Shown one piece after another: positions 1 to 8,564 of a stretch of 64,000 bases of DNA. The notes under the pieces are model-generated. The model searched no databases, had not been told where the DNA came from, and saw only the letters and a program-made list of their open reading frames with translations. Position 1 is the stretch's first letter. The number at the start of each line of letters is the position of its first letter. The stretch covers positions 3,183,001 through 3,247,000 of the forward strand of contig NZ_CCXR01000001.1 of NCBI RefSeq assembly GCF_000821085.1. The letters are read 5' to 3'. A program made the translations under genes and the position numbers. This DNA is from Bacillus sp. B-jedd. Lineage in GTDB: Bacteria; Bacillota; Bacilli; Bacillales; Cytobacillaceae.

Positions 1-455
1 CGCCTATTTTACCGGAGCCCAGGATTTTTTCCGCTGCGGGCGTTTAGAACGCCTCTATTCGACCGGAAGCCAGGTTTTTTTCCGTTGCGGGCGTTTAGAA
101 CGATTCTATTCGACCGGAGCTCAGGATTTTTTCCGCTGCGGGCGTTTAGAACGCCTCTATTCGACCGGAGCCTCAAAATTTCGCCGCTGCGGGCGATTAG
201 AACGCCTCTATTCGACCGGAGCCTCAAAATTTCTTCGCTGCGGGCGTTTAGAACGCCTCTATTCGACCGGAGCTCCAAAATTCCGCCGCTGCGGGCGTTT
301 AGACCGCGCCTATTCGACCGGAGCCACAAAATTCCGCCGCTGCGGGCGTTTAGACCGCGCCTATTCGACCGAAGCCTGAAATTTCGCCGCTGCGGGCGAT
401 TAGAACGCTCCTATTCGACCGGAGCCACAAAATTTCGCCGCTGCGGGCGATTAGA
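1..455. repeat. 51-bp tandem repeat array 1 (9 units, continues off left edge)
   Basis: The word GCTGCGGG (once GTTGCGGG) starts at 33, 84, 135, 186, 237, 288, 339, 389 and 440, so the period is exactly 51 bp apart from one 50-bp step. Each unit carries TTCGACCGG and a GGCGTTTAGAACGCC-like dyad, joined by an A/T-rich stretch. Whole units are conserved, with no unique spacers. Because 51 is a multiple of 3, long ORFs appear on both strands, but none has a ribosome binding site. The array ends a few bases before the lipA terminator. It belongs to the same family as arrays near 26.1, 41.4 and 46.0 kb. Function unknown. Confidence 0.93.
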
Positions 456-457
456 GA

Positions 458-492
458 GCGAAAAAAGGCATCCTAGCGGATGCCTTTTTTGA
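458..492 (-). terminator. Rho-independent terminator of lipA
   Basis: Perfect stem AAAAAAGGCATCC / GGATGCCTTTTTT with loop TAGC, directly after the lipA stop codon on the minus strand. The T-tract suits minus transcription; the A/T flanks could also stop plus transcripts. Confidence 0.85.
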
Positions 493-505
493 TAAAACAA
501 TTTCC

Positions 506-1435
506 TTACGCCTCAATGGCCGTGCCTTCACCGGCTGCTTCCATTGCAGCTGTTTTAGCCCTCGCCGCAGCATTCACCTGTTCGTCAGCATGGTAGGAAG
601 AACGGACAAGCGGTCCAGATTCACAATGGCTGAAACCTTTTGACATGGCGATTTGTTTCAATTCATTGAATTCATCTGGCGTGTAGTATTTCACAACGTT
701 TAGATGTTTTTTTGTCGGCTGCAAATATTGGCCGATGGTCATGATATCGACATGATTGGCGCGGAGGTCATCCATGACTTCAACAATTTCATCCCATGTC
801 TCGCCAAGGCCAATCATCAGGCTTGATTTCGTTGGGATGTCAGGCTGCATTTCTTTTGCGCGGCGCAAAAATTCAAGAGACCGCTCATAAGTTGCCCTCG
901 CCCGTACTCTGGGAGTCAGCCTCCTGACAGTTTCGATGTTATGGTTCAGGATGTCGGGACGGGCATCCATTAAGGTGCGGAGGTTTTCCTCCACCCCGCC
1001 CATATCAGACGGCAGGACTTCAACTGTTGTAAACGGGTTTTTCCTTCGGACGGCCCTGACTGTTTCCGCGAAAACAGCCGATCCCCCATCGCGCAGATCG
1101 TCACGGGCTACTGCGGTGATAACCGCATGCTTCAGGTTCATTTGGAAAACGGAGTCGGCGACGCGCTCAGGCTCCTGTAGATCCAGCTCGGTTGGGAGGC
1201 CTGTTTTGACAGCACAGAAACGGCATGCCCTTGTACAGGTGTCACCAAGAATCATGAAAGTAGCTGTCCTTCTGACCGCCCAGCATTCATGGATATTCGG
1301 GCAACGCGCTTCCTCACATACAGTATGGAGATTCTTTGTGCGCATCATTTTCTTCAGCCCGGTGTAGTTTTCATTCGTATTCAATTTTATTTTCAGCCAT
1401 TCAGGCTTTCTTTGCGGCCTGTTATCAAGTGTCAT
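506..1435 (-). CDS. lipA: lipoyl synthase LipA
   Basis: Radical-SAM enzyme that inserts two sulfurs into protein-bound octanoyl groups to make the lipoyl cofactor of GcvH and 2-oxoacid dehydrogenases. The 309-residue product has both family cysteine sets: Cys40-x4-Cys45-x5-Cys51 for the auxiliary cluster and Cys67-x3-Cys71-x2-Cys74 for the SAM-binding cluster. The C-terminal RSSYHAD motif is also present. I start at the ATG at 1435, eight bases after GGAG; an in-frame GTG lies nine bases upstream. It is divergent from lytH, as in B. subtilis. Two likely partners are in the window: GcvH as substrate and the SUF operon as cluster source. Assignment is secure. Confidence 0.96.
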   Translation of the reverse strand: MTLDNRPQRKPEWLKIKLNTNENYTGLKKMMRTKNLHTVCEEARCPNIHECWAVRRTATFMILGDTCTRACRFCAVKTGLPTELDLQEPERVADSVFQMNLKHAVITAVARDDLRDGGSAVFAETVRAVRRKNPFTTVEVLPSDMGGVEENLRTLMDARPDILNHNIETVRRLTPRVRARATYERSLEFLRRAKEMQPDIPTKSSLMIGLGETWDEIVEVMDDLRANHVDIMTIGQYLQPTKKHLNVVKYYTPDEFNELKQIAMSKGFSHCESGPLVRSSYHADEQVNAAARAKTAAMEAAGEGTAIEA

Positions 1436-1523
1436 TTCATCCACTCCATCTGTTTATGTACGTGTCTAGCTTCTCTTTTGAAACTGTATCATACTCCTAT
1501 TTTCCCTTCAAGAGTTGGGTCCT

Positions 1524-1551
1524 TTGATTGGGAATCATTTCTTCTTATGAT
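1524..1551 (+). promoter_or_regulatory. candidate sigma-A promoter of lytH
   Basis: TTGATT, a 16-bp spacer, then TATGAT. The predicted start leaves a leader of about 60 nt before the GTG start of lytH. In B. subtilis the homologue is a sporulation (sigma-K) gene, so this vegetative-looking site may not be the main promoter. Confidence 0.4.
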
Positions 1552-1617
1552 TGTTCCATGCAGACGGCAAACTATAGCAAAAAGGACGAGCAAATTAACT
1601 ATGAAGGAGGGCGCCCT

Positions 1618-2694
1618 GTGAGGGTATTATTGCTATTATTATGTTCGTTTGTCCTCGCGGGCAGTGCTTTTGCCCGTACCGGCGAACGCCAGTTAACAGA
1701 AAGCCAGGCTGGCCCAAACGCCGAGCAAACTGCAAAGGAACAGCCGCCTGTTGTTCAGGCGAATGAAGAACCCAATCTCTTCAGCAAAAGGATGCAGTTG
1801 TACAAAAAAGCGGAAGCAGCCACAGGAATCCCATGGTTCTATCTTGCCGGTGTCGATCAGTATGAACGGAATGTCAGGCTATCCCGGAAGGATTTACCGG
1901 ATCCCGAAGGCGCAATCTCGATTTATTTTGCTCCCGACGTTTGGGCTGGTGCTGCAAACCCCAATCCCGAAGATACACATCCGGGAACAATTGCCTTCTT
2001 TGGTGGGGTCGGTGTTGATGGGAACGGAAATGGAAAGGCGAGCAGGCATCACGGCGAAGATGTGCTTCAGGCTTTTGCCAATCACGTCCTTAAGTATGGA
2101 TTTGATAACGAAAACTTCAGGATTGCCCTTTGGGAATACTATCATCGCGATAAGGCTGTCGGCATGATTATGGGATTCGCAAAAATCTATCAGCAATTCG
2201 GACGGATTGATCTCGAAGGAAATGCTTTTCCCGTGCCGTACAGAAGCAACCACAGCTACAAAAATACATGGGGCGACGCCCGCGGCTGGGGCGGCAGGCG
2301 GATGCACGAAGGAACCGATATTTTCGCCGGATATGGTGTTCCAGTGCGCGCGACCTCTTACGGCATTATTGAAATGAAGGGCTGGAACCGCTTTGGCGGC
2401 TGGCGCATCGGCATCCGGGATTTGAACAATAATTACCACTATTATGCTCATTTAAGCGGTTTTGCAAAGGATATTAAAGTTGGTGATATTGTTGAGCCTG
2501 GAAAGCTGATTGGCGGAGTCGGAAGCTCCGGCTATGGGCCGCCGGGAACTTCAGGCAAATTTCCGCCGCATCTCCATTATGGGATGTATAAGGATAATGG
2601 TTATACCGAATGGTCATTCGATCCATACCCTCACTTAAGAAAATGGGAGCGCATGGACAAAAAGGCAAAAATGCAACAGAAAATCCATAAATAG
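1618..2694 (+). CDS. lytH: LytH-like L-Ala-D-Glu endopeptidase (M23 family)
   Basis: Secreted zinc peptidase of the LytM/M23 type. The B. subtilis homologue LytH (YunA) trims peptide side chains in the spore cortex. The 358-residue product opens with a leucine-rich signal segment ending near SAFA. The C-terminal M23 domain shows the zinc ligands: HEGTD (His230, Asp234) and the HLH pair (His318/His320). I use the GTG at 1618, preceded by AAGGAGG; the reading frame is open further upstream, but no upstream start has a comparable site. In B. subtilis yunB follows; here the next genes are an NSS transporter and its small subunit on the opposite strand, then yunC. Confidence 0.9.
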   Translation: MRVLLLLLCSFVLAGSAFARTGERQLTESQAGPNAEQTAKEQPPVVQANEEPNLFSKRMQLYKKAEAATGIPWFYLAGVDQYERNVRLSRKDLPDPEGAISIYFAPDVWAGAANPNPEDTHPGTIAFFGGVGVDGNGNGKASRHHGEDVLQAFANHVLKYGFDNENFRIALWEYYHRDKAVGMIMGFAKIYQQFGRIDLEGNAFPVPYRSNHSYKNTWGDARGWGGRRMHEGTDIFAGYGVPVRATSYGIIEMKGWNRFGGWRIGIRDLNNNYHYYAHLSGFAKDIKVGDIVEPGKLIGGVGSSGYGPPGTSGKFPPHLHYGMYKDNGYTEWSFDPYPHLRKWERMDKKAKMQQKIHK

Positions 2695-2700
2695 CAGTTT

Positions 2701-2735
2701 TAAAAAGGCCATCCCGAGAAAACCGGAATGGCCTA
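2701..2735 (-). terminator. terminator of the NSS/metS operon
   Basis: Hairpin AGGCCATTCCGG / CGGGATGGCCT on the minus strand, followed by TTTTTAAAA. It lies between the convergent ends of lytH and metS and may serve both. Confidence 0.75.
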
Positions 2736-2742
2736 TGAACAT

Positions 2743-2847
2743 TTATGATCTTTTCGATTTGATTACCGCATTGGCGATGCTCGCTACGAGCCCTCCCCAA
2801 ATGATGACAATTCCGACAACCATCATTGCAATAGCACTTGCCGACAT
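2743..2847 (-). CDS. metS: MetS-like small subunit of an NSS transporter
   Basis: A 34-residue protein, beginning MSASAIAMMVVG and ending in a basic tail (KSKRS), with one transmembrane helix. It starts one base after the stop codon of the NSS symporter gene (TAA-T-ATG), and its GGGAGG ribosome binding site lies inside that gene's 3' end, so the two are translationally linked. Very small hydrophobic proteins encoded next to NSS transporters are known as the MetS family; in Corynebacterium MetS is needed with MetP for methionine and alanine uptake. Length, position and topology all match. The gene is so short that automatic callers can miss it. Confidence 0.8.
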   Translation of the reverse strand: MSASAIAMMVVGIVIIWGGLVASIANAVIKSKRS

Positions 2848-2848
2848 A

Positions 2849-4357
2849 TTAGGAAACCTCCCTTGTGCCAGGAACATCCAGCTGGTTCTTGCTCCATTTC
2901 AGTGACATGAACACAAATCCGACAATAACGGCCGCCGCCGCGACGCCCCAGCCCGCATAAAGCAGGAAGGAAGTTGGGTAGCCTTCGTAATTTTCTTTAA
3001 TGTTCGTGATAAAGTTCTGAACGGTCATATATCCGAGAACAAGTGGTGTGATGAAGCCCAGCGCTACCTTCCACCAGCCGCCGATCCGCATATCAGAAAT
3101 GGCATTTGCATGAGATTGCAGATTGGAAAGCTCTTTTGCTACCCATGCAACGAGAACCACTTCAACGAGGCCGGCGATGACGATACCGAACTGATTGATG
3201 AAATTGTCGACTGAATCAAGTAGGTACAGGCCCCCATGAGTTGCATACAGGACCGATACAAGCGCTGATGCGCCTCCGCCAATTGCGACAGCTTTTGTAC
3301 GAGAAACATTAAACTTGTCCTGAACGCCGGCAACAAAAGTTTCAACTATCGAAATAAGCGACGTCAAACCAGCGAGAACGAGACAGAAGAAGAACAGAAA
3401 GCCAAAGAACTCTGGGAATGCTGGGAATTCGTTAATGATTTGCGGGAATACAACGAACGCCAGCCCGATACCCGAGCTTACAACTTCTGAAATAGGAACG
3501 CCCTGTTGCTGCGCCATGAAACCAAGCGCGGCGAATACACCGATACCAGCAAGCAATTCAAAGCCTGAGTTTGCAAAACCAGTGATGAATGCATTGTTTG
3601 TCAAATCTGTCTTCTTAGGAAGATAGCTTGAATAAGTAATCATGATTGCGAAACCGACGGATAAGCTGAAGAAAATCTGTCCGTAAGCGGCGACCCAAAC
3701 CTTTGGATTCGCGATTTCTTTCCATTCAGGCTTGAAGAAAGCATTCAGGCCTTCTGCAGCGCCATCCAGTGTAAGAGCCCTTAGAACAATGATCAGGAAC
3801 AGGATAATTAGGGTTGGCAGCATGAATTTGTTTGCCGCTTCGATCCCTTTCTTAATTCCCTTGAAAAGAACCCCCAAAGTGACTGCCCAAACAATCAGTA
3901 ATGGGATGAACACGCCAGGTACGAGGCCAATGAATTCGCCCGGGTTTGGAGCTACTTTTAAATAATCTCCCATCAGGAATGCGCCAGGATCCTTGCCCCA
4001 TGATAGGTTGACTGAGAACCATGAGTAAGATAAAGCCCATGCAATGATGATTGGGTAGTAGGTAGAAATGACAAATGAAATTGCTACCTGCCACCAGCCA
4101 AGCCATTCGAACTTGCGGTTCAGCCGCGCGAATGAAAGCGGAGAAGAACCTTTGTATTTATGGCCAAGCGTGAATTCAAGAATGAGGAGCGGAATACCAG
4201 CTGTTAAAAGAGCGAATAAGTACGGGAAAAAGAAAGCTCCTCCTCCATTATCATAGGCGACTGCAGGGAATCTCCAAATATTCCCCAGTCCGACTGCTGA
4301 ACCAATTGCCGCAAGAACAAATCCTGCCCTGGTCCCCCACTGCGGTCTATTTTCCAT
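2849..4357 (-). CDS. NSS-family sodium-dependent amino-acid transporter (MetP-like)
   Basis: Neurotransmitter:sodium symporter family (LeuT fold), 502 residues with 11-12 hydrophobic segments. The first helix carries the family signature GNIWRFPAVAYDNGGGAF, where substrate and sodium bind. The likely substrate is methionine/alanine or another hydrophobic amino acid: a MetS-type subunit gene follows immediately and the protein resembles B. subtilis YhdH/YocR. I place the start at ATG 4357, nine bases after GGGGG; a TTG six bases upstream is too close to that site. A strong promoter and a dyad lie upstream. The exact substrate is inferred, not shown by the sequence. Confidence 0.88.
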   Translation of the reverse strand: MENRPQWGTRAGFVLAAIGSAVGLGNIWRFPAVAYDNGGGAFFFPYLFALLTAGIPLLILEFTLGHKYKGSSPLSFARLNRKFEWLGWWQVAISFVISTYYPIIIAWALSYSWFSVNLSWGKDPGAFLMGDYLKVAPNPGEFIGLVPGVFIPLLIVWAVTLGVLFKGIKKGIEAANKFMLPTLIILFLIIVLRALTLDGAAEGLNAFFKPEWKEIANPKVWVAAYGQIFFSLSVGFAIMITYSSYLPKKTDLTNNAFITGFANSGFELLAGIGVFAALGFMAQQQGVPISEVVSSGIGLAFVVFPQIINEFPAFPEFFGFLFFFCLVLAGLTSLISIVETFVAGVQDKFNVSRTKAVAIGGGASALVSVLYATHGGLYLLDSVDNFINQFGIVIAGLVEVVLVAWVAKELSNLQSHANAISDMRIGGWWKVALGFITPLVLGYMTVQNFITNIKENYEGYPTSFLLYAGWGVAAAAVIVGFVFMSLKWSKNQLDVPGTREVS

Positions 4358-4378
4358 ACACAAATACCCCCATAATTC

Positions 4379-4396
4379 TAGATTTAGATAAATCTA
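4379..4396. promoter_or_regulatory. perfect dyad in the NSS/metS leader (candidate operator)
   Basis: TAGATTTA-GA-TAAATCTA is an 18-bp inverted repeat with 8-bp perfect arms. It lies between the predicted transcription start (about 4431) and the ribosome binding site, so a bound repressor could block elongation. I cannot name the regulator. Confidence 0.5.
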
Positions 4397-4437
4397 AAAT
4401 TTTCTATTTTTCTGATTACTTTGAGAATCATAAAATT

Positions 4438-4466
4438 AGTATAGGGATTTATTCCTAACATGTCAA
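4438..4466 (-). promoter_or_regulatory. sigma-A promoter of the NSS/metS operon
   Basis: Minus strand TTGACA, a 17-bp spacer, TATACT: a near-consensus housekeeping promoter. It gives a leader of about 75 nt containing the 4379-4396 dyad. The rest of 4467-4660 is AT-rich and shows no gene. Confidence 0.8.
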
Positions 4467-4654
4467 TGGTAAAATCATAATAAATTTACTATTTTAATAT
4501 ATCTTTATTGATGAATAATTTTCAATACTAAATTATCATTGGACATGAGGAATCTTTTGGTAATTCCTTGCTTTTTTCTATCGAGGGCTCTCTTTACATC
4601 AGGCGTTTTCTTTTTCCTTCATTATCCATTAATAATTTTAATGTTATTATTTTT

Positions 4655-4697
4655 TGCAAAATAAAAAGGCATTCATATCCCGGATTGAATGCCTTTC
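4655..4697 (-). terminator. terminator of yunC
   Basis: Minus-strand stem AAAGGCATTCA / TGAATGCCTTT followed by TTATTTT, a few bases after the yunC stop codon. Confidence 0.8.
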
Positions 4698-4701
4698 CTC
4701 T

Positions 4702-5004
4702 TTATAACATTTTCAACAGTGCGTCCCTGCCTGCCATTCCTCGATGGATGCCACATCTTTCAGCTTCATGAGTAACGGATTCAAGCGGTGCGTCAAGCAG
4801 CTGTTCAATTGTCCTGACGCCGACCGCCCTTCCCGCAATTATTTTCCTATCCTTTAGTTTTCGGTTCAGCAATCCCACATCCAGCGCCCCGCACATGATG
4901 TAGCCGTTGTTGGCAGACACTGCGAGCAGTGTGGTTTTGGGAAGCTCGACTGTTATCCCAAGAAAAGTTTTTCCTCCGATTTCGATCGGTGTCACCTTAA
5001 TCAT
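4702..5004 (-). CDS. yunC: YunC, DUF1805 family protein
   Basis: A 100-residue protein that matches B. subtilis YunC in length and in the conserved blocks NGYIMCGALDVGLLN, GRAVGVRTIEQLLDAPLESVT and GMAGRDALLK. The family is widespread in bacilli; its biochemical role is unknown. The start has a good site (AAAGGAGG). It lies downstream of yunD with a 147-bp gap that contains a weak terminator, so co-transcription is possible. Confidence 0.92.
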   Translation of the reverse strand: MIKVTPIEIGGKTFLGITVELPKTTLLAVSANNGYIMCGALDVGLLNRKLKDRKIIAGRAVGVRTIEQLLDAPLESVTHEAERCGIHRGMAGRDALLKML

Positions 5005-5110
5005 CCGCCCGCCTCCTTTCCTGTCCCTATTACTCTATGCAGGAAACTGCGGGGAGTGAACAACAGAAGGAAGGCCAGAGCATATTGAGAACTCTCTAAT
5101 TTTTGCAAAA

Positions 5111-5143
5111 GGAAATACCTGCCTCAACTAACTGGGAGACAGG
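5111..5143 (-). terminator. probable terminator of yunD
   Basis: Minus strand CCTGTCTC / GAGGCAGG with one G-T pair, followed by TATTTCCTTTT. The T-tract is interrupted, so read-through into yunC is plausible. Confidence 0.45.
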
Positions 5144-5151
5144 CGTGTCAA

Positions 5152-6501
5152 TTACAGTTTTGTCAGTTTCCATTCGAGCACGTCGCGGAGAAATTCAGGC
5201 ATATAATAGTATTTCGTATCGGATCTGACGATTTCGGGAAAGATTTTGCCAAATGTATACATGTCAGGGATGGCAACCTTATACTTGCGTGCGGGCTCGA
5301 TCCGTTCGCCATTGATTAGGAAATCCCTTTGATCCAGGATCAAGTCAATTTGGTCATAGACGAACTTGCCCATCACCTTTCCGCGGAACCCCATTCCTTT
5401 AACCTCAAGATGGTGCAGGCTTTCGTCGAGCGTCATCCTCAGGATTTCGCGAAGCTCGGTACCTTCCAGAATGACGGTGCACGGATTAATCGGATGGGGG
5501 CAGACTGAAAGAAGGTCGAACTTCGTGACCGTTCCTTCAAGCGGTCCTAGAATCAGACCTGCATTTAAGAATGCGCATTCCGCTCCAGACCATTCCCGAA
5601 GAGCCTCGCAGAGAAGCTGCGGCAAGTCGGAATCCTCGAAATAATCGGCGGTCAGCAATTCAACCTGAGCCGCCTTTTTTTGCAAAAGTGACTTTCCTTT
5701 TTCGTAAAGGGCTTTGGATTCCGCCTCTTCCCACGGTTCCCGTGATAACTCGGCAATTGGATACAGTAACGCTTCCTTATGGATAACGCGGTTGTTTTCA
5801 AATTTAATCGTTACATGCCCTGCATATTGCCCATATTTGCCCGCAGCTGCGAGCAGCGTCCCATTCACTTCACTACCCTCGGGAAGAATGTGGTGGGTAT
5901 GGCCGCCCAGGATGACATCAATTTCCGGGCACTCGGCGGCAATATGCTCATCTTCATAAATCCCAAGATGGGAAAGGAGTACAATGACATCCGCTTTCTC
6001 TTTTAGGACAGGCAAATGCTTTCTTAGTTCCTCAAGTGGATTGCTGAGGTTCCATCCTAGAAGCTTGTAAAAAAGCGAAAAATTAGCCGTCAGGCCGATT
6101 GCCGCAACCCTTGTTCCCGCATGGGTGGTATATATTTTGTACGGCTCGGCCCATTCCGGACGACTTCGATCTTTTTTATATAAATTTGCTACAAGGACAT
6201 CGAAGTTTTTTTTGCAATAAAGGGTGTCAAGTCCTTGAAAAGGCAAGGTGATTCCTTCATTATTGCCTATTGTCACCGCGGTGTATCCCGTCTCATTCAA
6301 GAGGTCTGTATTCCCCTTCCCCATCGTTCCTTCGGTATAGGGATGCCAGCGGTCGACATGATCACCAATGTCGAAAAGCAATACCTCTTCCCCGGCTTTA
6401 CGGTGCGAGTCTGCGCGTTCGTGAAGAAGCTTGCTGATCCTCGGCCAATGCTCAAAATGGCTGTGCAAATCATTTGTGTGGTAAATATGTATCGTTTCCA
6501 T
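5152..6501 (-). CDS. yunD: YunD, calcineurin-like metallophosphatase / 5'-nucleotidase family
   Basis: 449 residues in the two-domain 5'-nucleotidase layout. The N-terminal metallophosphatase motifs are visible in order: HTNDLHSHFE, DIGDHVDR, GNNE (usually GNHE), LSHLG and GGHTHH. The C-terminal half matches the 5'-nucleotidase substrate-binding domain. There is no signal peptide, so unlike the secreted relatives it should be cytoplasmic; the substrate is not known. I start at ATG 6501 (AAGGAAG upstream), which places the first motif near the N terminus as in B. subtilis YunD. The GNNE variation of a metal-site motif deserves comparison with homologues. Confidence 0.9.
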   Translation of the reverse strand: METIHIYHTNDLHSHFEHWPRISKLLHERADSHRKAGEEVLLFDIGDHVDRWHPYTEGTMGKGNTDLLNETGYTAVTIGNNEGITLPFQGLDTLYCKKNFDVLVANLYKKDRSRPEWAEPYKIYTTHAGTRVAAIGLTANFSLFYKLLGWNLSNPLEELRKHLPVLKEKADVIVLLSHLGIYEDEHIAAECPEIDVILGGHTHHILPEGSEVNGTLLAAAGKYGQYAGHVTIKFENNRVIHKEALLYPIAELSREPWEEAESKALYEKGKSLLQKKAAQVELLTADYFEDSDLPQLLCEALREWSGAECAFLNAGLILGPLEGTVTKFDLLSVCPHPINPCTVILEGTELREILRMTLDESLHHLEVKGMGFRGKVMGKFVYDQIDLILDQRDFLINGERIEPARKYKVAIPDMYTFGKIFPEIVRSDTKYYYMPEFLRDVLEWKLTKL

Positions 6502-6542
6502 CCGTTCGCTTCCTTTGCTGTTCTGGTGGTAGGGGTCCAGCC

Positions 6543-7364
6543 TCACCCGGTAATTCCTTCAAAAATAAGCCGAATGCCGATGATGATGAGGATGGCTCGC
6601 AGGAGCAGGACGATTGTTTTGCTTTTAAGCCTGCGGTTCAGGAAAACGCCGATTTGCGCGCCAATCCAGGCACCCGGGATGAGGGCGAGCGCATACAGCC
6701 AGTTGATGTTTCCGAGCGTGATGTGGGCAATGGAGCTGATGATCGATGACAGGAATATCATGAACATCGAAGTCGCCACGGCGACGTGCGGTGGGAAATA
6801 GAAAAACAGAATCATTGCCGGTACCATGAGCGATCCTCCACCGACCCCGAAAATGCCGGAGATAAAGCCTATTACAAGTGAAATCAATATCCCGACAACA
6901 GGGTTATATCCATATTCAAATGTCTGCCCCGAAATATCAGTGAAAGTTCTCGTATAGCCGGATTCTTTATTGTATGGAATCGGCTTGATCTTGCTTCTTA
7001 GTACCATCACAGCTGATACGAAAAGGACGAATAAGCCGAAATAGAGATTAAAAGCCTGCACATCAAGGTGCTTGACCATCCAGGCGCCAAAAATCCCGCC
7101 TGGGGCGCTACCGGCGAGAAAAACGAGTCCGCTTTTGTAATCAATTGTTTTATGTTTAACATAACCGATTGTCGAAGACATCCCAGTAAAAATCATGGTA
7201 AACAATGAAGTTCCAACGATTTCCCGCGGTGAAATATCAGGCAGGATTCCAAGGGATGCAACGTAAAGAAGAGCGGGAACGACTATGATTCCTCCGCCTA
7301 AGCCGATCAGTGAACCGAGCGAGCTCGCCACGAGCCCGATGATTATTATAAATATCCATTCCAT
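6543..7364 (-). CDS. yunE: YunE, TauE/SafE-family membrane transporter
   Basis: 273 residues, the same length as B. subtilis YunE, with about eight hydrophobic segments in two repeats. The repeat signatures are visible: GSLIGLGGGIIVVPAL in the first helix pair and FISGIFGVGGGSLMVPAM in the second. The family exports sulfite or sulfoacetate-type anions in characterised members; the substrate here is unknown. The ATG at 7364 follows GGGAG; an upstream in-frame ATG lacks a site. A 41-bp gap to yunD suggests one operon. Confidence 0.9.
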   Translation of the reverse strand: MEWIFIIIIGLVASSLGSLIGLGGGIIVVPALLYVASLGILPDISPREIVGTSLFTMIFTGMSSTIGYVKHKTIDYKSGLVFLAGSAPGGIFGAWMVKHLDVQAFNLYFGLFVLFVSAVMVLRSKIKPIPYNKESGYTRTFTDISGQTFEYGYNPVVGILISLVIGFISGIFGVGGGSLMVPAMILFFYFPPHVAVATSMFMIFLSSIISSIAHITLGNINWLYALALIPGAWIGAQIGVFLNRRLKSKTIVLLLRAILIIIGIRLIFEGITG

Positions 7365-7449
7365 TTGGCCAAAATTCTCCCTACTATATGCACACAAGCC
7401 TGTGCTTTGCCGTCTGCTTCTAAGTGTCTATCGATGTATTGTGATTTAT

Positions 7450-8295
7450 TTAAAACAGGTCAAGTTGCCTCGGCGCCAGGATGTCGTAATCCACTCCCAA
7501 AATTCCGATCATCTCCTTCGCGTTGCCGGCGGCGTCCCCTCCTGAATTATTATTGAACAACACATATATGTCTTTGCTTTGGTGCTGGAGTTTTTTGAGC
7601 AGCCCCGCCCATTCACTCAGCTCTTGTTGATTATATTTATAAAGGTAACGGACTTCACGCCAATTTTTGGCGTTCTTCTTTTGCCAGCCGTGGACGTTCC
7701 TTCCATGGAACCGGACCAGTGTTTTATCAGGTTGCGTCGCTTCAAGCACTATCGGAATTGAACCCGAGCCTGCCTGAGGCTCATCGCACACGGTGTGAAT
7801 CCAGCCTTCACTTCTTAAGAATTCGAGGGTTTTTGTGCGGAAGTCGGGTGCATACCAGGACTGGTGCCGAAATTCAACCGCACATGGCAGATCGTCCATT
7901 TCCTTTTTGCAAAAACGCAAGTATTCCACATTCTCCTTTTTGCATTCGAACCATGGCGGGAACTGGAACAGGACCATCGCAAGTTTATTTTGCGCAATGT
8001 ATGGTGCCAGGGATTCCTTAAAGGCGGTGAACATTTCTTCTTCTGTCTCAAAAGGGGTGCCGCCGCGCTGATGGCCGGTCATGCCTTGATAAGCTTTCAC
8101 AACGAACTGGAATCCTTCTGGAACCTGATCAACCCATCGCTGCGCATTTTTAATAGGCTGAATCGCATAAAAAGAAGCATCCACCTCGACAGTCGGGAAA
8201 TGGCCCGCATATTCACTCAATTTCTCTTTCGCGGGTATGCCGGGGCCGTACAGGCTGTCGTGGTCGCCCCACCCTGTTACACCTATGTAAATCAT
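7450..8295 (-). CDS. yunF: YunF, DUF72 family protein
   Basis: 281 residues of the DUF72 (YecE) family, which folds as a TIM barrel and has no settled function. The conserved blocks are seen: an N-terminal YIGVTGWGD, VEVDASFYA, an FQFPPWF segment, AVEFRHQSWY and LVRFHGRN near the end. The start at 8295 is set by GGAGGG eight bases upstream; the frame continues ten codons further without a site. It is the first gene of the yunFEDC run. Confidence 0.9.
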   Translation of the reverse strand: MIYIGVTGWGDHDSLYGPGIPAKEKLSEYAGHFPTVEVDASFYAIQPIKNAQRWVDQVPEGFQFVVKAYQGMTGHQRGGTPFETEEEMFTAFKESLAPYIAQNKLAMVLFQFPPWFECKKENVEYLRFCKKEMDDLPCAVEFRHQSWYAPDFRTKTLEFLRSEGWIHTVCDEPQAGSGSIPIVLEATQPDKTLVRFHGRNVHGWQKKNAKNWREVRYLYKYNQQELSEWAGLLKKLQHQSKDIYVLFNNNSGGDAAGNAKEMIGILGVDYDILAPRQLDLF

Positions 8296-8512
8296 AAAAA
8301 TCCCTCCAGACCCATCATAGCACAATAGTCCTAAAATTCACCTTGTTCTCGTCTTTTTCCCGGAGCAGGAAATTGTAAACCCAAGCGCTCTTTGCAAAAA
8401 CCGTCCTTGGCCCGTGGACTTTTCTTATATTATGCAGTTTCGGACAGGTTGTCCTAATTATTGGGACAAGGCAAAGCACAAATCCTCTCTCCCTGTCCCA
8501 CCCTTACAAACA

Positions 8513-8549
8513 TAAAAGGAAAACCGCCTGCCAGCACGGCAGACGGTTT
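8513..8549 (-). terminator. terminator of the suf operon
   Basis: Minus strand AAACCGTCTGCC / GGCAGGCGGTTT followed by TCCTTTTATG, 16 bp after the sufB stop codon. Confidence 0.85.
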
Positions 8550-8564
8550 AGTAAACGTAATAGT

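Noticed and set aside
1..460. Array 1 as a possible CRISPR array
   Set aside because: The entire 51-bp unit is conserved; there are no unique spacers between constant repeats and no cas genes nearby.
1528..1617. Upstream extension of the lytH frame
   Set aside because: The GTG at 1618 has an AAGGAGG site and gives a proper signal peptide; the upstream start has neither.
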